Of a stretch of 64,000 nt of DNA, positions 35,116 through 45,798 are shown piece after piece. The notes under the pieces are model-generated. The model did not search any database, had not been told where the DNA came from, and saw nothing but the letters and a program-made list of their open reading frames with translations. A program made the position numbers and the translations under genes. The stretch is from Thalassospira xianhensis MCCC 1A02616 (GTDB taxonomy: Bacteria > Pseudomonadota > Alphaproteobacteria > Rhodospirillales > Thalassospiraceae). The DNA is taken from NCBI RefSeq assembly GCF_003326475.1, contig NZ_JPWA01000005.1, forward strand, positions 62,001-126,000, given 5' to 3'. The number at the start of each line of letters is the position of its first letter. Positions within the stretch are counted from its first letter, which is position 1.

Positions 35116-36996
35116 TTACTGGCAGGCGAGACATTCGTCATAATCGGGTTCGCTGGCTGCCTGCACGGCCGCAGCCGCAACCAGTGCCGGGATTTCGAAC
35201 GAGCTTTCCGGGCTGGGCATATCGTCATCATTCGACTTCGCACGCCCCGGAATATTCGCAACAACCTCGGCCCGCTGGATCGATTTCGATCGGCAGTAAT
35301 AAAGGCTTTTGACACCCTTTTTCCATGCCTGGAAATGGATCTGATGCAGGTCGCGTTTATGAACATTCGAAGCAAGGAAGATGTTCAACGACTGCGCCTG
35401 ATCAATCATCGGCGTGCGATCACCGGCCAACTCGATCAGCCAGCGCTGATCCAGCTCGAACGCGGTCTTGAAGATGTCCTTTTCCAGATCGGACAGGAAA
35501 TCAAGATGCTGAACCGACCCTTCATGCACCGTGATGGATGTCCAGACATCCTCAGTATTACGACCTTTTTCTTCCAGAACCTCGGCAAGATACTTGTTAC
35601 GCACGTTAAACGAGCCCGAAAGCGTCTTGTGGGTGTAGGAGTTCGCCGCCATCGGCTCGATTCCCGGCGAAGCACCGCCGCAAATGATCGAAATCGATGC
35701 GGTCGGCGCAATCGCGGTTTTGTTCGAGAAACGGGCTTTGATGCCGTATTCGGCCGCATCCGGGCACGAACCGCGTTCTTCCGCCAACTTCTCGGACGCA
35801 GCATCGGCATGCTTTTTCAAGTGATCAAAAATCTGCTTGTTCCAGACCTTGCTCATCACCCCTTCAAGCGGCACCTTCTGCGCCTGAAGGAAGGAATGGA
35901 AGCCCATCACGCCAAGACCAACCGAACGTTCACGCATCGCGGAATATTTCGCACGCGCCATGGTATCGGGCGCATGATCGATAAAGTCCTGAAGCACGTT
36001 ATCAAGGAAACGCAGAATATCTTCGATGAACTGCGTGTCATCCTTCCAGGTCAGATAATGTTCAAGGTTCAGCGACGACAGGCAGCAAACAGCAGTGCGA
36101 TCCCCACCCAGATGATCCTTGCCCGTCGGCAGCGTGATTTCAGAACACAGGTTTGATGTCTTTACGCTCAGCCCCGCCAGTTTGTGATGTTCCGGCACCG
36201 CACGGTTCACGGTGTCGATGAACAGCATATAGGGCTCGCCTGTTTCAACACGCGACGTCAGCAATCGTATCCACAATGAACGCGCACTGATCTTGCGCAC
36301 GACATGCCCGTCTTTGGGCGATGTCAGCGCCCACTCCTCGTCGTTTTCGACAGCACGCATGAAGGCATCCGAAATCGCAACGCCCTGATGCAGGTTCGGC
36401 GTCTTACGGTTGGGGTCACCACCGGTCGGACGACGCATTTCGGAAAATTCTTCGATCTCGGGGTGGCTGACCGGCATGTAAACCGCAGCTGATCCGCGGC
36501 GTAGCGATCCCTGGCTGATCGCCAGTGTCAGGCTGTCCATCACGCGAATGAACGGCACGACACCGGACGTCTTGCCATTCTTGCCGACCTTTTCGCCGAT
36601 CGAACGCAGATTGCCCCAGTACGACCCGATACCGCCGCCACGTGCCGCAAGCCAGACATTCTCGGTCCAGATATCGACAATACCACCAAGATTGTCGTCC
36701 GCCTCGTTCAGGAAGCAGGAAATAGGCAAACCGCGGGTCGTTCCGCCATTCGACAGAATCGGGGTTGCCGGCATGAACCAAAGCTTGGAAATATAATCAT
36801 AAAGACGCTGCGCATGCGCTTCATTGTCACCATAGTAGCTGGCAACGCGCGCAAACAGATCCTGATAGCTTTCGCCCGGCATCAAATAGCGGTCATTCAA
36901 AACCGCCTTGCCAAAGTCAGTCAGTAATGCATCGCGCGAACGATCAACAATAACGCGCGCACCTTTTTCGTGCTGCACCACATCCAGCATCTTCAT
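35116..36996 (-). CDS. nrdA: Ribonucleotide reductase class Ia, alpha subunit
   Basis: Catalytic subunit reducing ribonucleoside diphosphates. Active-site regions are GLPISCFLNEADDNLG, the radical-accepting cysteine in SNLCSEITLP, and ICGGASPGIEP. The redox tail is CLACQ at the very C-terminus. At 626 residues it is much shorter than E. coli NrdA (761); the N-terminal ATP-cone is missing and the protein begins near the ten-helix domain. The start has AAGGGGA eight bases upstream. Confidence 0.95.
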   Translation of the reverse strand: MKMLDVVQHEKGARVIVDRSRDALLTDFGKAVLNDRYLMPGESYQDLFARVASYYGDNEAHAQRLYDYISKLWFMPATPILSNGGTTRGLPISCFLNEADDNLGGIVDIWTENVWLAARGGGIGSYWGNLRSIGEKVGKNGKTSGVVPFIRVMDSLTLAISQGSLRRGSAAVYMPVSHPEIEEFSEMRRPTGGDPNRKTPNLHQGVAISDAFMRAVENDEEWALTSPKDGHVVRKISARSLWIRLLTSRVETGEPYMLFIDTVNRAVPEHHKLAGLSVKTSNLCSEITLPTGKDHLGGDRTAVCCLSSLNLEHYLTWKDDTQFIEDILRFLDNVLQDFIDHAPDTMARAKYSAMRERSVGLGVMGFHSFLQAQKVPLEGVMSKVWNKQIFDHLKKHADAASEKLAEERGSCPDAAEYGIKARFSNKTAIAPTASISIICGGASPGIEPMAANSYTHKTLSGSFNVRNKYLAEVLEEKGRNTEDVWTSITVHEGSVQHLDFLSDLEKDIFKTAFELDQRWLIELAGDRTPMIDQAQSLNIFLASNVHKRDLHQIHFQAWKKGVKSLYYCRSKSIQRAEVVANIPGRAKSNDDDMPSPESSFEIPALVAAAAVQAASEPDYDECLACQ

Positions 36997-37174
36997 GCTT
37001 GTAGTCCCCTTACCTGAACGGTCGCACGTTGGCGGCGATCCGCTTCCTGTTTGTTATCTTCATCAAACGGCGTTTGCCTGATCCAGCCCCGGTTGACGGT
37101 CTGCCAGATCACCAAAATCGCCGTTCCCAATGCCCGTTTGAAAATGGTTATGCCTGCTCAAAGCCGGATTGAAA

Positions 37175-37211
37175 ACACAATATGTAGTGGGAATGGATAA
37201 AAAATCGTCAA
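37175..37211 (-). promoter_or_regulatory. NrdR box and candidate nrdA promoter
   Basis: ACACAATATGTAGTGG at 37175-37190 matches the 16-base NrdR box (ACACWATATATWGTGT) at 14 positions. On the minus strand a TTGACG (37211-37206) lies upstream, with a TACATA -10 candidate inside the box. NrdR bound here would block the promoter when dATP is high. A second box at the usual spacing is not evident. The rest of 36997-37410 holds no gene I can support. Confidence 0.65.
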
Positions 37212-37410
37212 TTGATTGTATCAGTTCCGTTACAATCCCGTATATCCAATGATTCGCGCCATAGGCCTTTTTTGCGCCCGTTGCGGTCAAGCAAAAGATC
37301 AGCAAAATTTTTGCGAACTGCTTGATCCCAAAGGTTGAGTTTGGGGTGATCAGCATCCCTCAAATTCACAAAATGCCGGTCGCGATTCCCGATTTGAATT
37401 GCCCCGAACA

Positions 37411-37440
37411 AAAAGCGCCCGGTTTGTCCGGGCGCTTTTT
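37411..37440. terminator. Terminator after the glucose dehydrogenase gene
   Basis: AAAAGCGCCCGG and CCGGGCGCTTTT arms around TTTGT, with A-run and T-run flanks. It is 20 bases past the stop of the minus-strand PQQ dehydrogenase gene and works in either direction. Confidence 0.88.
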
Positions 37441-37459
37441 ACAGATGTTCAAATCGTGC

Positions 37460-39796
37460 TTAGGGCAGCTTATAGGCCATCACATAATCGCCAGCCTTGG
37501 TCCCGATGGAACCATGCCCACCAGCAACAATCAGCACATATTGCGTGCCGTCATCGGTGGTGTAGGTCATCGGCGTTGACTGCCCGCCAGCGGGCAGCCG
37601 CGCTTCCCAAAGCTGTTTGCCCGTGGTGACGTCATAGGCACGGAAGTAGTTATCAACCGCCGCCCCAAGGAACGCCACACCACCCTTGGTGATGATCGGG
37701 CCACCAATCCCCGGCACACCAAGCTCGAACGGTAATGGCAGGGGTGTCATGTCCTCGACCGTGCCGTTTTTATGCTTGTAGACAACCTCGCCAGTGCGAA
37801 GGTCCGCCCCCGCGACATAGCCCCATGGCGGAGCTTGGCACGGTACGCCAACTGGCGACAGGAACGGCCCCATACTGACAGCATAAGGCGCGCCTTCATT
37901 GCGGTTGATCCCCATCTCGCTAGCTTTTTCCGTACCGCGCGGCGGCACTTCGTCGCGCGGAATCAGTTGCGATGTAAAGGCAAGATAGGTCGGCATGCCG
38001 AACATGATCTGCTTTTCCGGGTCAATCGCAACGCTGCCCCAGTTAAAGGTTCCGAAATTGCCGGGATAAACCAGCGTCCCCTGCAAGGATGGTGGTGTAT
38101 AGCGACCTTCATATTTCAGCTGATGGAACTGGATGCGACATGCAAGCTGATCAAACAGCGTAATGCCCCACATATCCTTTTCCGTCAGCGGTTCGGGCAT
38201 GAAGGTCAGGTCCGAAACTGGCTGTGTCGGTGCGGTGAAATCTTCCGGAATAGCGCCCCCGGGGGCCGGTACCTCTTTCACCGGAATGATCGGCTCACCC
38301 GTCCGGCGATCAAGGACATAGATATCCCCCTGCTTGGTCGGCCCGACAAGTGCCGGGACATTTTCACCATCGGATGTGGTGATATCAAGCAACGCAGGCT
38401 GAGCCGGAACATCCATATCCCAAAGGTCGTGATGCACCGTCTGGCGCACCCACTGGACCTGTCCCGTTTCAAGACTAAGCGCAACGATGGATGATGAGTA
38501 GGTTTCAACCTCCTCACTGCGTCCCATGCCCAATTGGTCGGGTACCTTGTTGCCAAGCGGGACATAGATCATGCCGAGTTCCTCATCGGCACTCGACACC
38601 GACCAGCTATTGGGCGAATTGGCGGTATAGGTCTGACCTTCGGGAATCGGTTCGGTTTGCTCCGGATTGCCAGAATCCCAATTCCAGATCAATTCCCCAC
38701 TATCGACGTCATAGGCGCGAATGACGCCAGACTGCGATTTGGTCGAATAATTGTCATTCACCGCCCCGCCAATAATGATCTTGCCATCGGCAACAACCGG
38801 CGGCGAGGTCGAATAATAATATCCGGCCGGGTTATAAGGCATGCCGTCTTCCAGATGCACGGTCCCCTGATCACCAAAGTCCTGGCAAACCTTGCCGTTA
38901 TTGGCATCAAGGGCAATCAGACGCGCATCCGACGTCGGCAGATACACACGAGATGCACAGGGTGCAGCCGAGGCCATCGCGCTATCCTGATAATAAGTTA
39001 CTCCCCGGCATGTTTGATGCTGCCGGTCCGTATTGTCGGGAACCTCTGGATCAAACCGCCATTTTTCCCGCCCGGTTTTGGCATCAATCGCCATTGCCCA
39101 GCTATGCGGTGTGCAAAGATAAAGCGTGTCTTTGATCTTAAGTGGCGTCACCTGATAGGTGGTTTCAGGCACGTCTTCGGACCGCCTTACATCGCCGGTC
39201 TGAAAAACCCAAGCCTGTTCAAGTGTTGCAACATTATCGGTGTTGATCTGATCAAGAGGCGAATAACGTTGCCCGAACGGTGTCCGTCCATATTGATGCC
39301 AATCGCCTGCCGGAACATCGCCGCCAAGATCAGGATTGGAAACAACCGGGCTGTCGCTTAACTGGCCCTCGATTGCATGGGGGTTATTCATCATCGAATA
39401 CACCGCAGCAACAATCGCCAGGACAAGGCTGCCCTCCAGCACGAGCGAACGTGTTGGTTTGACTTCCGGCACTCGCTGCCCGACCAAAAGCGTCTTGCGA
39501 TAGGCAGGCATGGCAAGCCACAGGCCGATCAAAACAATCAAACCACCGCGCGGTCCCAACTGCCACCAGTCAAACCCGACTTCCCAAACGGCCCAGCCAA
39601 GGCTTGCGATCATGAAAAGTGCGTAAAACGGTAAAACGACAGGTCGTTTTGCGAATGAAAGAGCCGCGGCAATCAGAAATGCCAATCCGGCAAGTGCATA
39701 ATACCAGCTACCATCCAGCAAAATAAGCCAGACGCCCCCGGCACCAAGTGCCAGTCCGATCAAGGCCAGCAACCCGGATGTCAGAATATTGATCAT
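37460..39796 (-). CDS. gcd: Membrane-bound PQQ-dependent glucose dehydrogenase
   Basis: Oxidises glucose to gluconolactone in the periplasm and passes electrons to ubiquinone. The N-terminal 140 residues hold five membrane segments, followed by an eight-bladed quinoprotein propeller (WHQYGRTPFGQRYSPLDQIN; NNYFRAYDVTTGKQLWEARL; STPMTYTTDDGTQYV). At 778 residues it is close to E. coli Gcd (796). ATG 39796 has GAGG eight bases upstream; the frame is open 19 codons earlier. No PQQ synthesis genes are in the window. Confidence 0.9.
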   Translation of the reverse strand: MINILTSGLLALIGLALGAGGVWLILLDGSWYYALAGLAFLIAAALSFAKRPVVLPFYALFMIASLGWAVWEVGFDWWQLGPRGGLIVLIGLWLAMPAYRKTLLVGQRVPEVKPTRSLVLEGSLVLAIVAAVYSMMNNPHAIEGQLSDSPVVSNPDLGGDVPAGDWHQYGRTPFGQRYSPLDQINTDNVATLEQAWVFQTGDVRRSEDVPETTYQVTPLKIKDTLYLCTPHSWAMAIDAKTGREKWRFDPEVPDNTDRQHQTCRGVTYYQDSAMASAAPCASRVYLPTSDARLIALDANNGKVCQDFGDQGTVHLEDGMPYNPAGYYYSTSPPVVADGKIIIGGAVNDNYSTKSQSGVIRAYDVDSGELIWNWDSGNPEQTEPIPEGQTYTANSPNSWSVSSADEELGMIYVPLGNKVPDQLGMGRSEEVETYSSSIVALSLETGQVQWVRQTVHHDLWDMDVPAQPALLDITTSDGENVPALVGPTKQGDIYVLDRRTGEPIIPVKEVPAPGGAIPEDFTAPTQPVSDLTFMPEPLTEKDMWGITLFDQLACRIQFHQLKYEGRYTPPSLQGTLVYPGNFGTFNWGSVAIDPEKQIMFGMPTYLAFTSQLIPRDEVPPRGTEKASEMGINRNEGAPYAVSMGPFLSPVGVPCQAPPWGYVAGADLRTGEVVYKHKNGTVEDMTPLPLPFELGVPGIGGPIITKGGVAFLGAAVDNYFRAYDVTTGKQLWEARLPAGGQSTPMTYTTDDGTQYVLIVAGGHGSIGTKAGDYVMAYKLP

Positions 39797-39937
39797 GAGA
39801 TTGTCCTCGTTGAGCGTAAAAGCGGGACATACCGACACAGCCTTTGACCACAAAATGGCAGGTTAAAGGCAGTATCGGCATTTGTTCCAGAACGCACAGA
39901 CAGCAACACCGGTTCCAACCAACATCGGGAAAAATAA

Positions 39938-39968
39938 AAACCACCGGCTGTTAACAATCCGGTGGTTT
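39938..39968. terminator. Terminator after the fliN-like gene
   Basis: AAACCACCGG and CCGGTGGTTT arms around an 11-base loop (39948-39958), followed in both directions by A/T-rich sequence. It lies 30 bases past the stop of the minus-strand FliN-like gene. Confidence 0.8.
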
Positions 39969-39998
39969 GCAAAATGGCCGAGTTCTTTGGAAAATCTC

Positions 39999-40301
39999 TT
40001 AGTGATGGGTCTCGATAATGGTGCCGGATTTAACAACTTCGGTGATCGTTACACCAAGGTTTTCATCCACGACAACGAGTTCCCCACGTGCCACCAACCG
40101 GTTATTGACGTAAATATCAACTGGCTCCCCCACTTTGCGATCCAGTTCCAGAACCGCACCACGGGTCAGGCGCATCAATTGCGCGACCTGGATCTGGCTT
40201 TTGCCGATCACGGTCGATACGCGTACCGGCACATCATACGCCGCCCCGATTTCAGATGCGGCATGACGTTTGGCAAAGGGATCGTCGTCGTTATTGGCCA
40301 T
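39999..40301 (-). CDS. fliN: FliN/SpoA-domain flagellar switch protein
   Basis: A 100-residue protein made almost wholly of a SpoA (FliN C-terminal) domain: YDVPVRVSTVIGKSQIQVAQLM, LTRGAVLELDRKVGEPVDIYVNNRLVARGELVVVDENLGVTITEV. FliN forms the flagellar C-ring that controls rotation direction. No other flagellar gene is near, so it is an orphan copy or the only FliN, encoded away from the main cluster. It has its own terminator. Confidence 0.87.
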   Translation of the reverse strand: MANNDDDPFAKRHAASEIGAAYDVPVRVSTVIGKSQIQVAQLMRLTRGAVLELDRKVGEPVDIYVNNRLVARGELVVVDENLGVTITEVVKSGTIIETHH

Positions 40302-40411
40302 GGTAACCAGATCACCCGGATAAAATGGAAGAATCGCGAAACTCTATTCTAGAGGTTAGCTTTGAAAAAAGTGTTAGCAAGCTTATTCGCAAAATTTACG
40401 GTAGTTTTCTG

Positions 40412-40417
40412 TATAAT
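40412..40417 (+). promoter_or_regulatory. Consensus -10 hexamer upstream of the PLP enzyme gene
   Basis: TATAAT, 68 bases before the start codon, in an A/T-rich stretch of the 184-base divergent gap. No -35 at proper spacing is clear, so this is only a candidate promoter. Confidence 0.35.
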
Positions 40418-40485
40418 AATCGCCTACATGAAGAAACCTTCAACGATCCGCGTCACCAGCGCCAAACAGAAATACAGGACTTTTC

Positions 40486-41589
40486 ATGAGCTACGATCGC
40501 CAATGGGTGGCTGATGCCATCAACATTATCGAAGCCGACTTCAACCGGTCTGCAGACACCCATCTGATCCGCCTTGATCTGCCGTCACTTGATGGCATAG
40601 GGCTTTACCTCAAGGATGAATCGACCCATCCGTCCGGCAGCCTGAAGCATCGCCTGGCGCGCTCATTGTTCCTGTATGGCCTTTGCAATGGCTGGATATC
40701 CAAAGACACCCCGATCATCGAGGCATCAAGTGGCTCCACTGCCGTGTCCGAAGCCTATTTTGCCCGCCTTCTGGGGCTGCGCTTCATTGCCGTGATGCCT
40801 AAATCAACGTCGCAGCAGAAAATCGATCAGATCGCCTTTTATGGCGGCGAAAGCCATCTGGTCGATCACAGCGGCCAGATTTATGCCGAATCCCAACACT
40901 TGGCGCAGGAACTGGGCGGCCATTACATGGACCAGTTCACCTATGCCGAACGCGCAACCGACTGGCGGGGCAACAACAATATCGCCGAAAGCATCTTTGA
41001 CCAGCTCAAACGCGAACCCCATCCGGTTCCGCGCTGGATCGTTGTCGGTGCTGGCACGGGCGGGACATCTTCGACCATTGGTCGCTATATCCGTTACGGA
41101 CAGATCCTTGGTATGGGATGCGAACTTTGCGTCGCCGACCCGGAAAACTCGGTTTTCTATGATGCCTACGAAACCGGTAAATGCGATATCACAGGGGAAA
41201 AGGCATCGCGCGTCGAAGGCATCGGCCGCCCCCGGGTCGAGCCCAGTTTCAACCCGACTGTGGTTGATCACATGATCCGGGTGCCTGATGCCGGCAGTTT
41301 TGCCGCCCTGCAATATCTGGAAAAACATATGGGCAGACGTTGCGGCGGATCGACCGGTACCAATCTGATTGCCACCCTGTCGCTGATCAGCCAGATGAAA
41401 AAAGCCGGCGAAACAGGATCCGTCGTGACCCTGCTTTGCGATGGCGGTGATCGCTATCGCGATACCTATTACAATCCGGACTGGATCGCCAGACAGAGCA
41501 TCGACCTTTCCCCTTGGCATTCGGCCCTCGAAGCCTTTGATAAAACCGGCGTGTTTGAAATGCCGATGGATTGCTGCACGGCTCACTAA
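40486..41589 (+). CDS. PLP-dependent cysteine synthase-fold enzyme (cysteine desulfhydrase-like)
   Basis: Fold-type II PLP enzyme of 367 residues. The PLP lysine is K54 in HPSGSLKHR. The phosphate loop is [14 protein letters not shown]. The substrate loop reads [17 protein letters not shown] instead of the TSGNTG of true cysteine synthases. This pattern is that of Cds1-type L-cysteine desulfhydrases, which release H2S from cysteine. That role is inferred. It is a single-gene unit. Confidence 0.75.
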   Translation: MSYDRQWVADAINIIEADFNRSADTHLIRLDLPSLDGIGLYLKDESTHPSGSLKHRLARSLFLYGLCNGWISKDTPIIEASSGSTAVSEAYFARLLGLRFIAVMPKSTSQQKIDQIAFYGGESHLVDHSGQIYAESQHLAQELGGHYMDQFTYAERATDWRGNNNIAESIFDQLKREPHPVPRWIVVGAGTGGTSSTIGRYIRYGQILGMGCELCVADPENSVFYDAYETGKCDITGEKASRVEGIGRPRVEPSFNPTVVDHMIRVPDAGSFAALQYLEKHMGRRCGGSTGTNLIATLSLISQMKKAGETGSVVTLLCDGGDRYRDTYYNPDWIARQSIDLSPWHSALEAFDKTGVFEMPMDCCTAH

Positions 41590-41611
41590 GTATTGCCATG
41601 CGGCTGCAAAC

Positions 41612-41640
41612 AAAAAAGACGGGCGGATTTCTCCGCCCGT
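41612..41640 (-). terminator. Terminator after hsp20
   Basis: Perfect 9-bp stem ACGGGCGGA/TCCGCCCGT around a TTTC loop. On the minus strand it is followed by CTTTTTTG, so it mainly ends hsp20 transcripts. The convergent PLP gene may use it too. Confidence 0.85.
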
Positions 41641-41670
41641 TCAGGTGCTTCATCAAGGTTGAGGCAAAAC

Positions 41671-42174
41671 TTACCCGGAAATCGCGATCTTGCGCGGCTC
41701 CGGCTTCACTTCCGCTACTTTAGGGAGAGTGAGCGTCAGGACACCGTTCTTGAACGATGCCGCAATCTTGTCTGCATCGACGGTATCAGGCAGACGGAAT
41801 GAACGTTTGAAGCTGCCATAGGTGCGCTCGACGACGCGGGCGCCATCATTGCTTTCGCGGGTTGATTTCTTTTCACCCGTAATCGTCAGGACACCTTCAA
41901 GCACCGATACATCAACATCGTCCTGTTCAACACCCGGAAGTTCGGCGGAAAGTTCGATATTATCATCGGTTTCATGGACGTCGATACGCGGGGTCAAAAG
42001 CTTCTGCGTCGCTTCATCACGACTTGTACCGGCAGAATTCACAAGCCCGTCGCGACCAAAGATCGAACCGATCATGCGATCAAAATCACGTCCGAAAACA
42101 CCAAACGGATCACCATATGCCGGACGCGAAGCCAAACGACGAGCAGTACCATTTACAGTCTGAAGACCAGTCAT
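41671..42174 (-). CDS. Small heat-shock protein, Hsp20 family
   Basis: ATP-independent holdase of 167 residues. The alpha-crystallin domain spans about residues 62-160 (PRIDVHETDDNIELSAELPG, GVLTITGEKK, YGSFKRSFRLPDTVD, FKNGVLTLTLPK). ATG 42174 is clear: AGGAGGG lies five bases upstream. It faces away from an old-yellow-enzyme gene and is about 1.5 kb from groESL, but with its own promoter region. Confidence 0.92.
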   Translation of the reverse strand: MTGLQTVNGTARRLASRPAYGDPFGVFGRDFDRMIGSIFGRDGLVNSAGTSRDEATQKLLTPRIDVHETDDNIELSAELPGVEQDDVDVSVLEGVLTITGEKKSTRESNDGARVVERTYGSFKRSFRLPDTVDADKIAASFKNGVLTLTLPKVAEVKPEPRKIAISG

Positions 42175-42455
42175 AATTACCCTCCTAAACAGACAGGTAG
42201 TTCTTGCGCCGCAGGTCCAGTCATGCTGCAACCCTAGCGCGTACAAGGCCACCATGGCCCTTCAATTCAACAAATAGATCAGGGTGATTTTTCCGCAAGT
42301 AGGCACACGCATTTTTTTTGAAAATTTTTTCGCACCTTATTTCGCCCTCATCCATGTCCTTATCTGGCCATCCCTATGGCGCGAACTGCAATTTCCAACT
42401 AGCTTCATGTCATTGTCGGCAGGAACCCCTGCCCCCACTGATACAGGACACCTCC

Positions 42456-43550
42456 ATGAGCCACCTTTTTACGCCGCTCTGCCTTGGCAAGCTTGAACTG
42501 GAAAACCGCATTGTCATAGCGCCGATGTGCCAATATTCCGCCGATAACGGTAAAGCCACGGCATGGCACGACATGCATCTTGGCAATCTTGCCCAATCCG
42601 GTGCCGGCCTTCTGATAATCGAGGCCTCTGCGATTGAACCCAAAGGCCGCATTACCTATGGCGATCTTGGACTATGGGACGATGAAACCGAAGCAGCCCT
42701 TGGCAAGACCCTCGCCGCTGTGCGCAGCCATTCCGACATGCCAATTGCCATCCAGCTTGCCCATGCGGGGCGCAAGGCATCCTGCGAAAAGCCTTGGGAT
42801 GGTGGTGGCGCTATTGCACCGGATCATGAAAATGGCTGGCAAGTTGTTGCCCCGTCCGCTGTTCCGTTCCGTGCAGGCGACCCGGAACCCGAGGCACTCA
42901 ACACATCACGCATCCGCGAAATCATTCAGGGCTTTGCCGATGCGGCCAAGCGCGCGGATCGACTTGGTCTTGATGCCATCGAAATTCACGGGGCACACGG
43001 GTACCTGCTCCATCAATTCCTCTCACCACATTCCAACAAACGCGATGACGACTATGGCGGATCGCTTGAAAATCGTATGCGGATCGTGATCGAGGTTTAT
43101 GATGCAGTTCGCGCCGCTTTCGATCCGGCCAAACCGGTCGGCATTCGGATTTCGGCTTCCGACTGGGTCGATGGCGGCTGGGATATTGACCAGAGCGTCG
43201 AACTGGCCCGTGTCTTGAAAGAACGGGGATGTGATTTCATCCATGTGTCTTCGGGGGGTCTTCACATCGATCAGAAAATCCCGCTTGGCCCGAACTATCA
43301 GGTTCCCTTCGCTGATCGCATCAAATCGGAAACCGGCATCACCACCATCGCGGTTGGCCTGATTACCGAAGCAGAACAGGCAGAGGCCATTGTCTTCACC
43401 GGTCAGGCCGATGCCATAGCGCTTGCACGTGGCATTCTTTATGACCCGCGCTGGCCGTGGCATGCGGCAGCAAGCCTTGGTGCCGAGGTCAAGGCGGCCA
43501 ATCAGTATCTGCGCTGTCAGCCACGCACACTTAAAAAGCTGTTCGGTTAA
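42456..43550 (+). CDS. NADH:flavin oxidoreductase (YqjM-like old yellow enzyme)
   Basis: FMN-dependent ene-reductase of 364 residues. C25 in APMCQYS is the FMN-tuning cysteine of the YqjM class. The substrate-binding histidine pair is in IEIHGAHGYLLHQFLSP. GIRISASDWVDGGW and RGILYDPRWPWHA are further hallmarks. Likely roles are reduction of activated C=C bonds or xenobiotics. ATG 42456 has AGGA seven bases upstream; an upstream ATG at 42318 would add an unrelated leader. The 281-base gap to hsp20 otherwise holds nothing I can support. Confidence 0.9.
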   Translation: MSHLFTPLCLGKLELENRIVIAPMCQYSADNGKATAWHDMHLGNLAQSGAGLLIIEASAIEPKGRITYGDLGLWDDETEAALGKTLAAVRSHSDMPIAIQLAHAGRKASCEKPWDGGGAIAPDHENGWQVVAPSAVPFRAGDPEPEALNTSRIREIIQGFADAAKRADRLGLDAIEIHGAHGYLLHQFLSPHSNKRDDDYGGSLENRMRIVIEVYDAVRAAFDPAKPVGIRISASDWVDGGWDIDQSVELARVLKERGCDFIHVSSGGLHIDQKIPLGPNYQVPFADRIKSETGITTIAVGLITEAEQAEAIVFTGQADAIALARGILYDPRWPWHAAASLGAEVKAANQYLRCQPRTLKKLFG

Positions 43551-43560
43551 TCTGGAAAAT

Positions 43561-43591
43561 CCCCGCAACTTATATGATTGCGGGGATTTTT
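43561..43591 (+). terminator. Terminator after the flavin oxidoreductase gene
   Basis: CCCCGCAA/TTGCGGGG stem (43561-43568 with 43578-43585) and a following ATTTTT. Confidence 0.88.
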
Positions 43592-43604
43592 GTCGCAATC
43601 GATA

Positions 43605-43641
43605 CAAAAACGAAAAGGGCCTCGCAAATGCGAGACCCTTT
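43605..43641 (-). terminator. Terminator after groEL
   Basis: Arms AAAGGG-CTCGCA and TGCGAG-CCCTTT (43614-43641) with one mismatch. On the minus strand it is followed by TTCGTTTTTG. It ends the groESL transcript. Confidence 0.82.
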
Positions 43642-43672
43642 CCGTAGCAAGAAGGTCGGTTGGTGGTAAGGC

Positions 43673-45343
<1,671 letters not shown>

Positions 45344-45387
45344 CTATGAGACGGATGAACGTGGATTTAAGTCACCAAAAGGCTGAC

Positions 45388-45675
45388 TTATTCCATGATG
45401 CCCATAATGTCGGACTCTTTCATGATCAGCAGCTCTTCGCCATCGACCTTGACTTCGGTGCCCGACCATTTGCCGAACAGAACCTTGTCACCAGCCTTGA
45501 CGTCCAGCGCGACAAGCGAGCCGTCTTCTTTGCGAACACCGGAACCGACAGCGATGATCTCGCCTTCCTGCGGCTTTTCTTTCGCGGTATCCGGGATAAT
45601 GATGCCACCGGCAGTCTTGGTGTCGGATTCGACACGACGCACCAGCACACGATCATGTAACGGACGGAACTTCAT
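45388..45675 (-). CDS. groES: Co-chaperonin GroES
   Basis: 10-kDa lid of the GroEL chamber, 95 residues. [14 protein letters not shown] at the N-terminus and [16 protein letters not shown] for the mobile loop region are diagnostic. ATG 45675 is chosen by homology; GGAG lies about nine bases upstream. Confidence 0.97.
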   Translation of the reverse strand: MKFRPLHDRVLVRRVESDTKTAGGIIIPDTAKEKPQEGEIIAVGSGVRKEDGSLVALDVKAGDKVLFGKWSGTEVKVDGEELLIMKESDIMGIME

Positions 45676-45739
45676 GTTAGACAACTCCGTGTTTAAGTAT
45701 GGCTCGATTAAGTACAAAACTAACCGGGATGAGCCCGTA

Positions 45740-45766
45740 TTAGCACTCACCCCCGGCGAGTGCTAA
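45740..45766. promoter_or_regulatory. CIRCE operator (HrcA binding site)
   Basis: Perfect CIRCE: TTAGCACTC (45740-45748), nine bases, GAGTGCTAA (45758-45766). HrcA bound here represses groESL until heat titrates GroEL. The hrcA gene is not in the window. Confidence 0.95.
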
Positions 45767-45769
45767 CAG

Positions 45770-45798
45770 CATGTATTGAAGCCATCGGAATTTGTCAA
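45770..45798 (-). promoter_or_regulatory. Candidate groESL promoter
   Basis: On the minus strand TTGACA (45798-45793), a 17-base spacer, then TACATG (45775-45770). The -10 lies right before CIRCE, so the operator covers the transcription start. The 45799-46027 stretch beyond holds one hairpin (TTCTCGC/GCGAGAA, 45844-45861) of unknown role and no gene. Confidence 0.6.

Noticed and set aside
35074-36156. Open frame of 360 codons on the plus strand opposite nrdA
   Set aside because: Antisense of the catalytic subunit; no ribosome site or family motif.
42272-42299. Possible sigma-32 promoter ahead of hsp20 (CTTGCG and CTATTT on the minus strand)
   Set aside because: The -35 has only four of six matches, and no -10 register gives both a CCCCAT-like hexamer and the proper spacing. 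Not enough to list.
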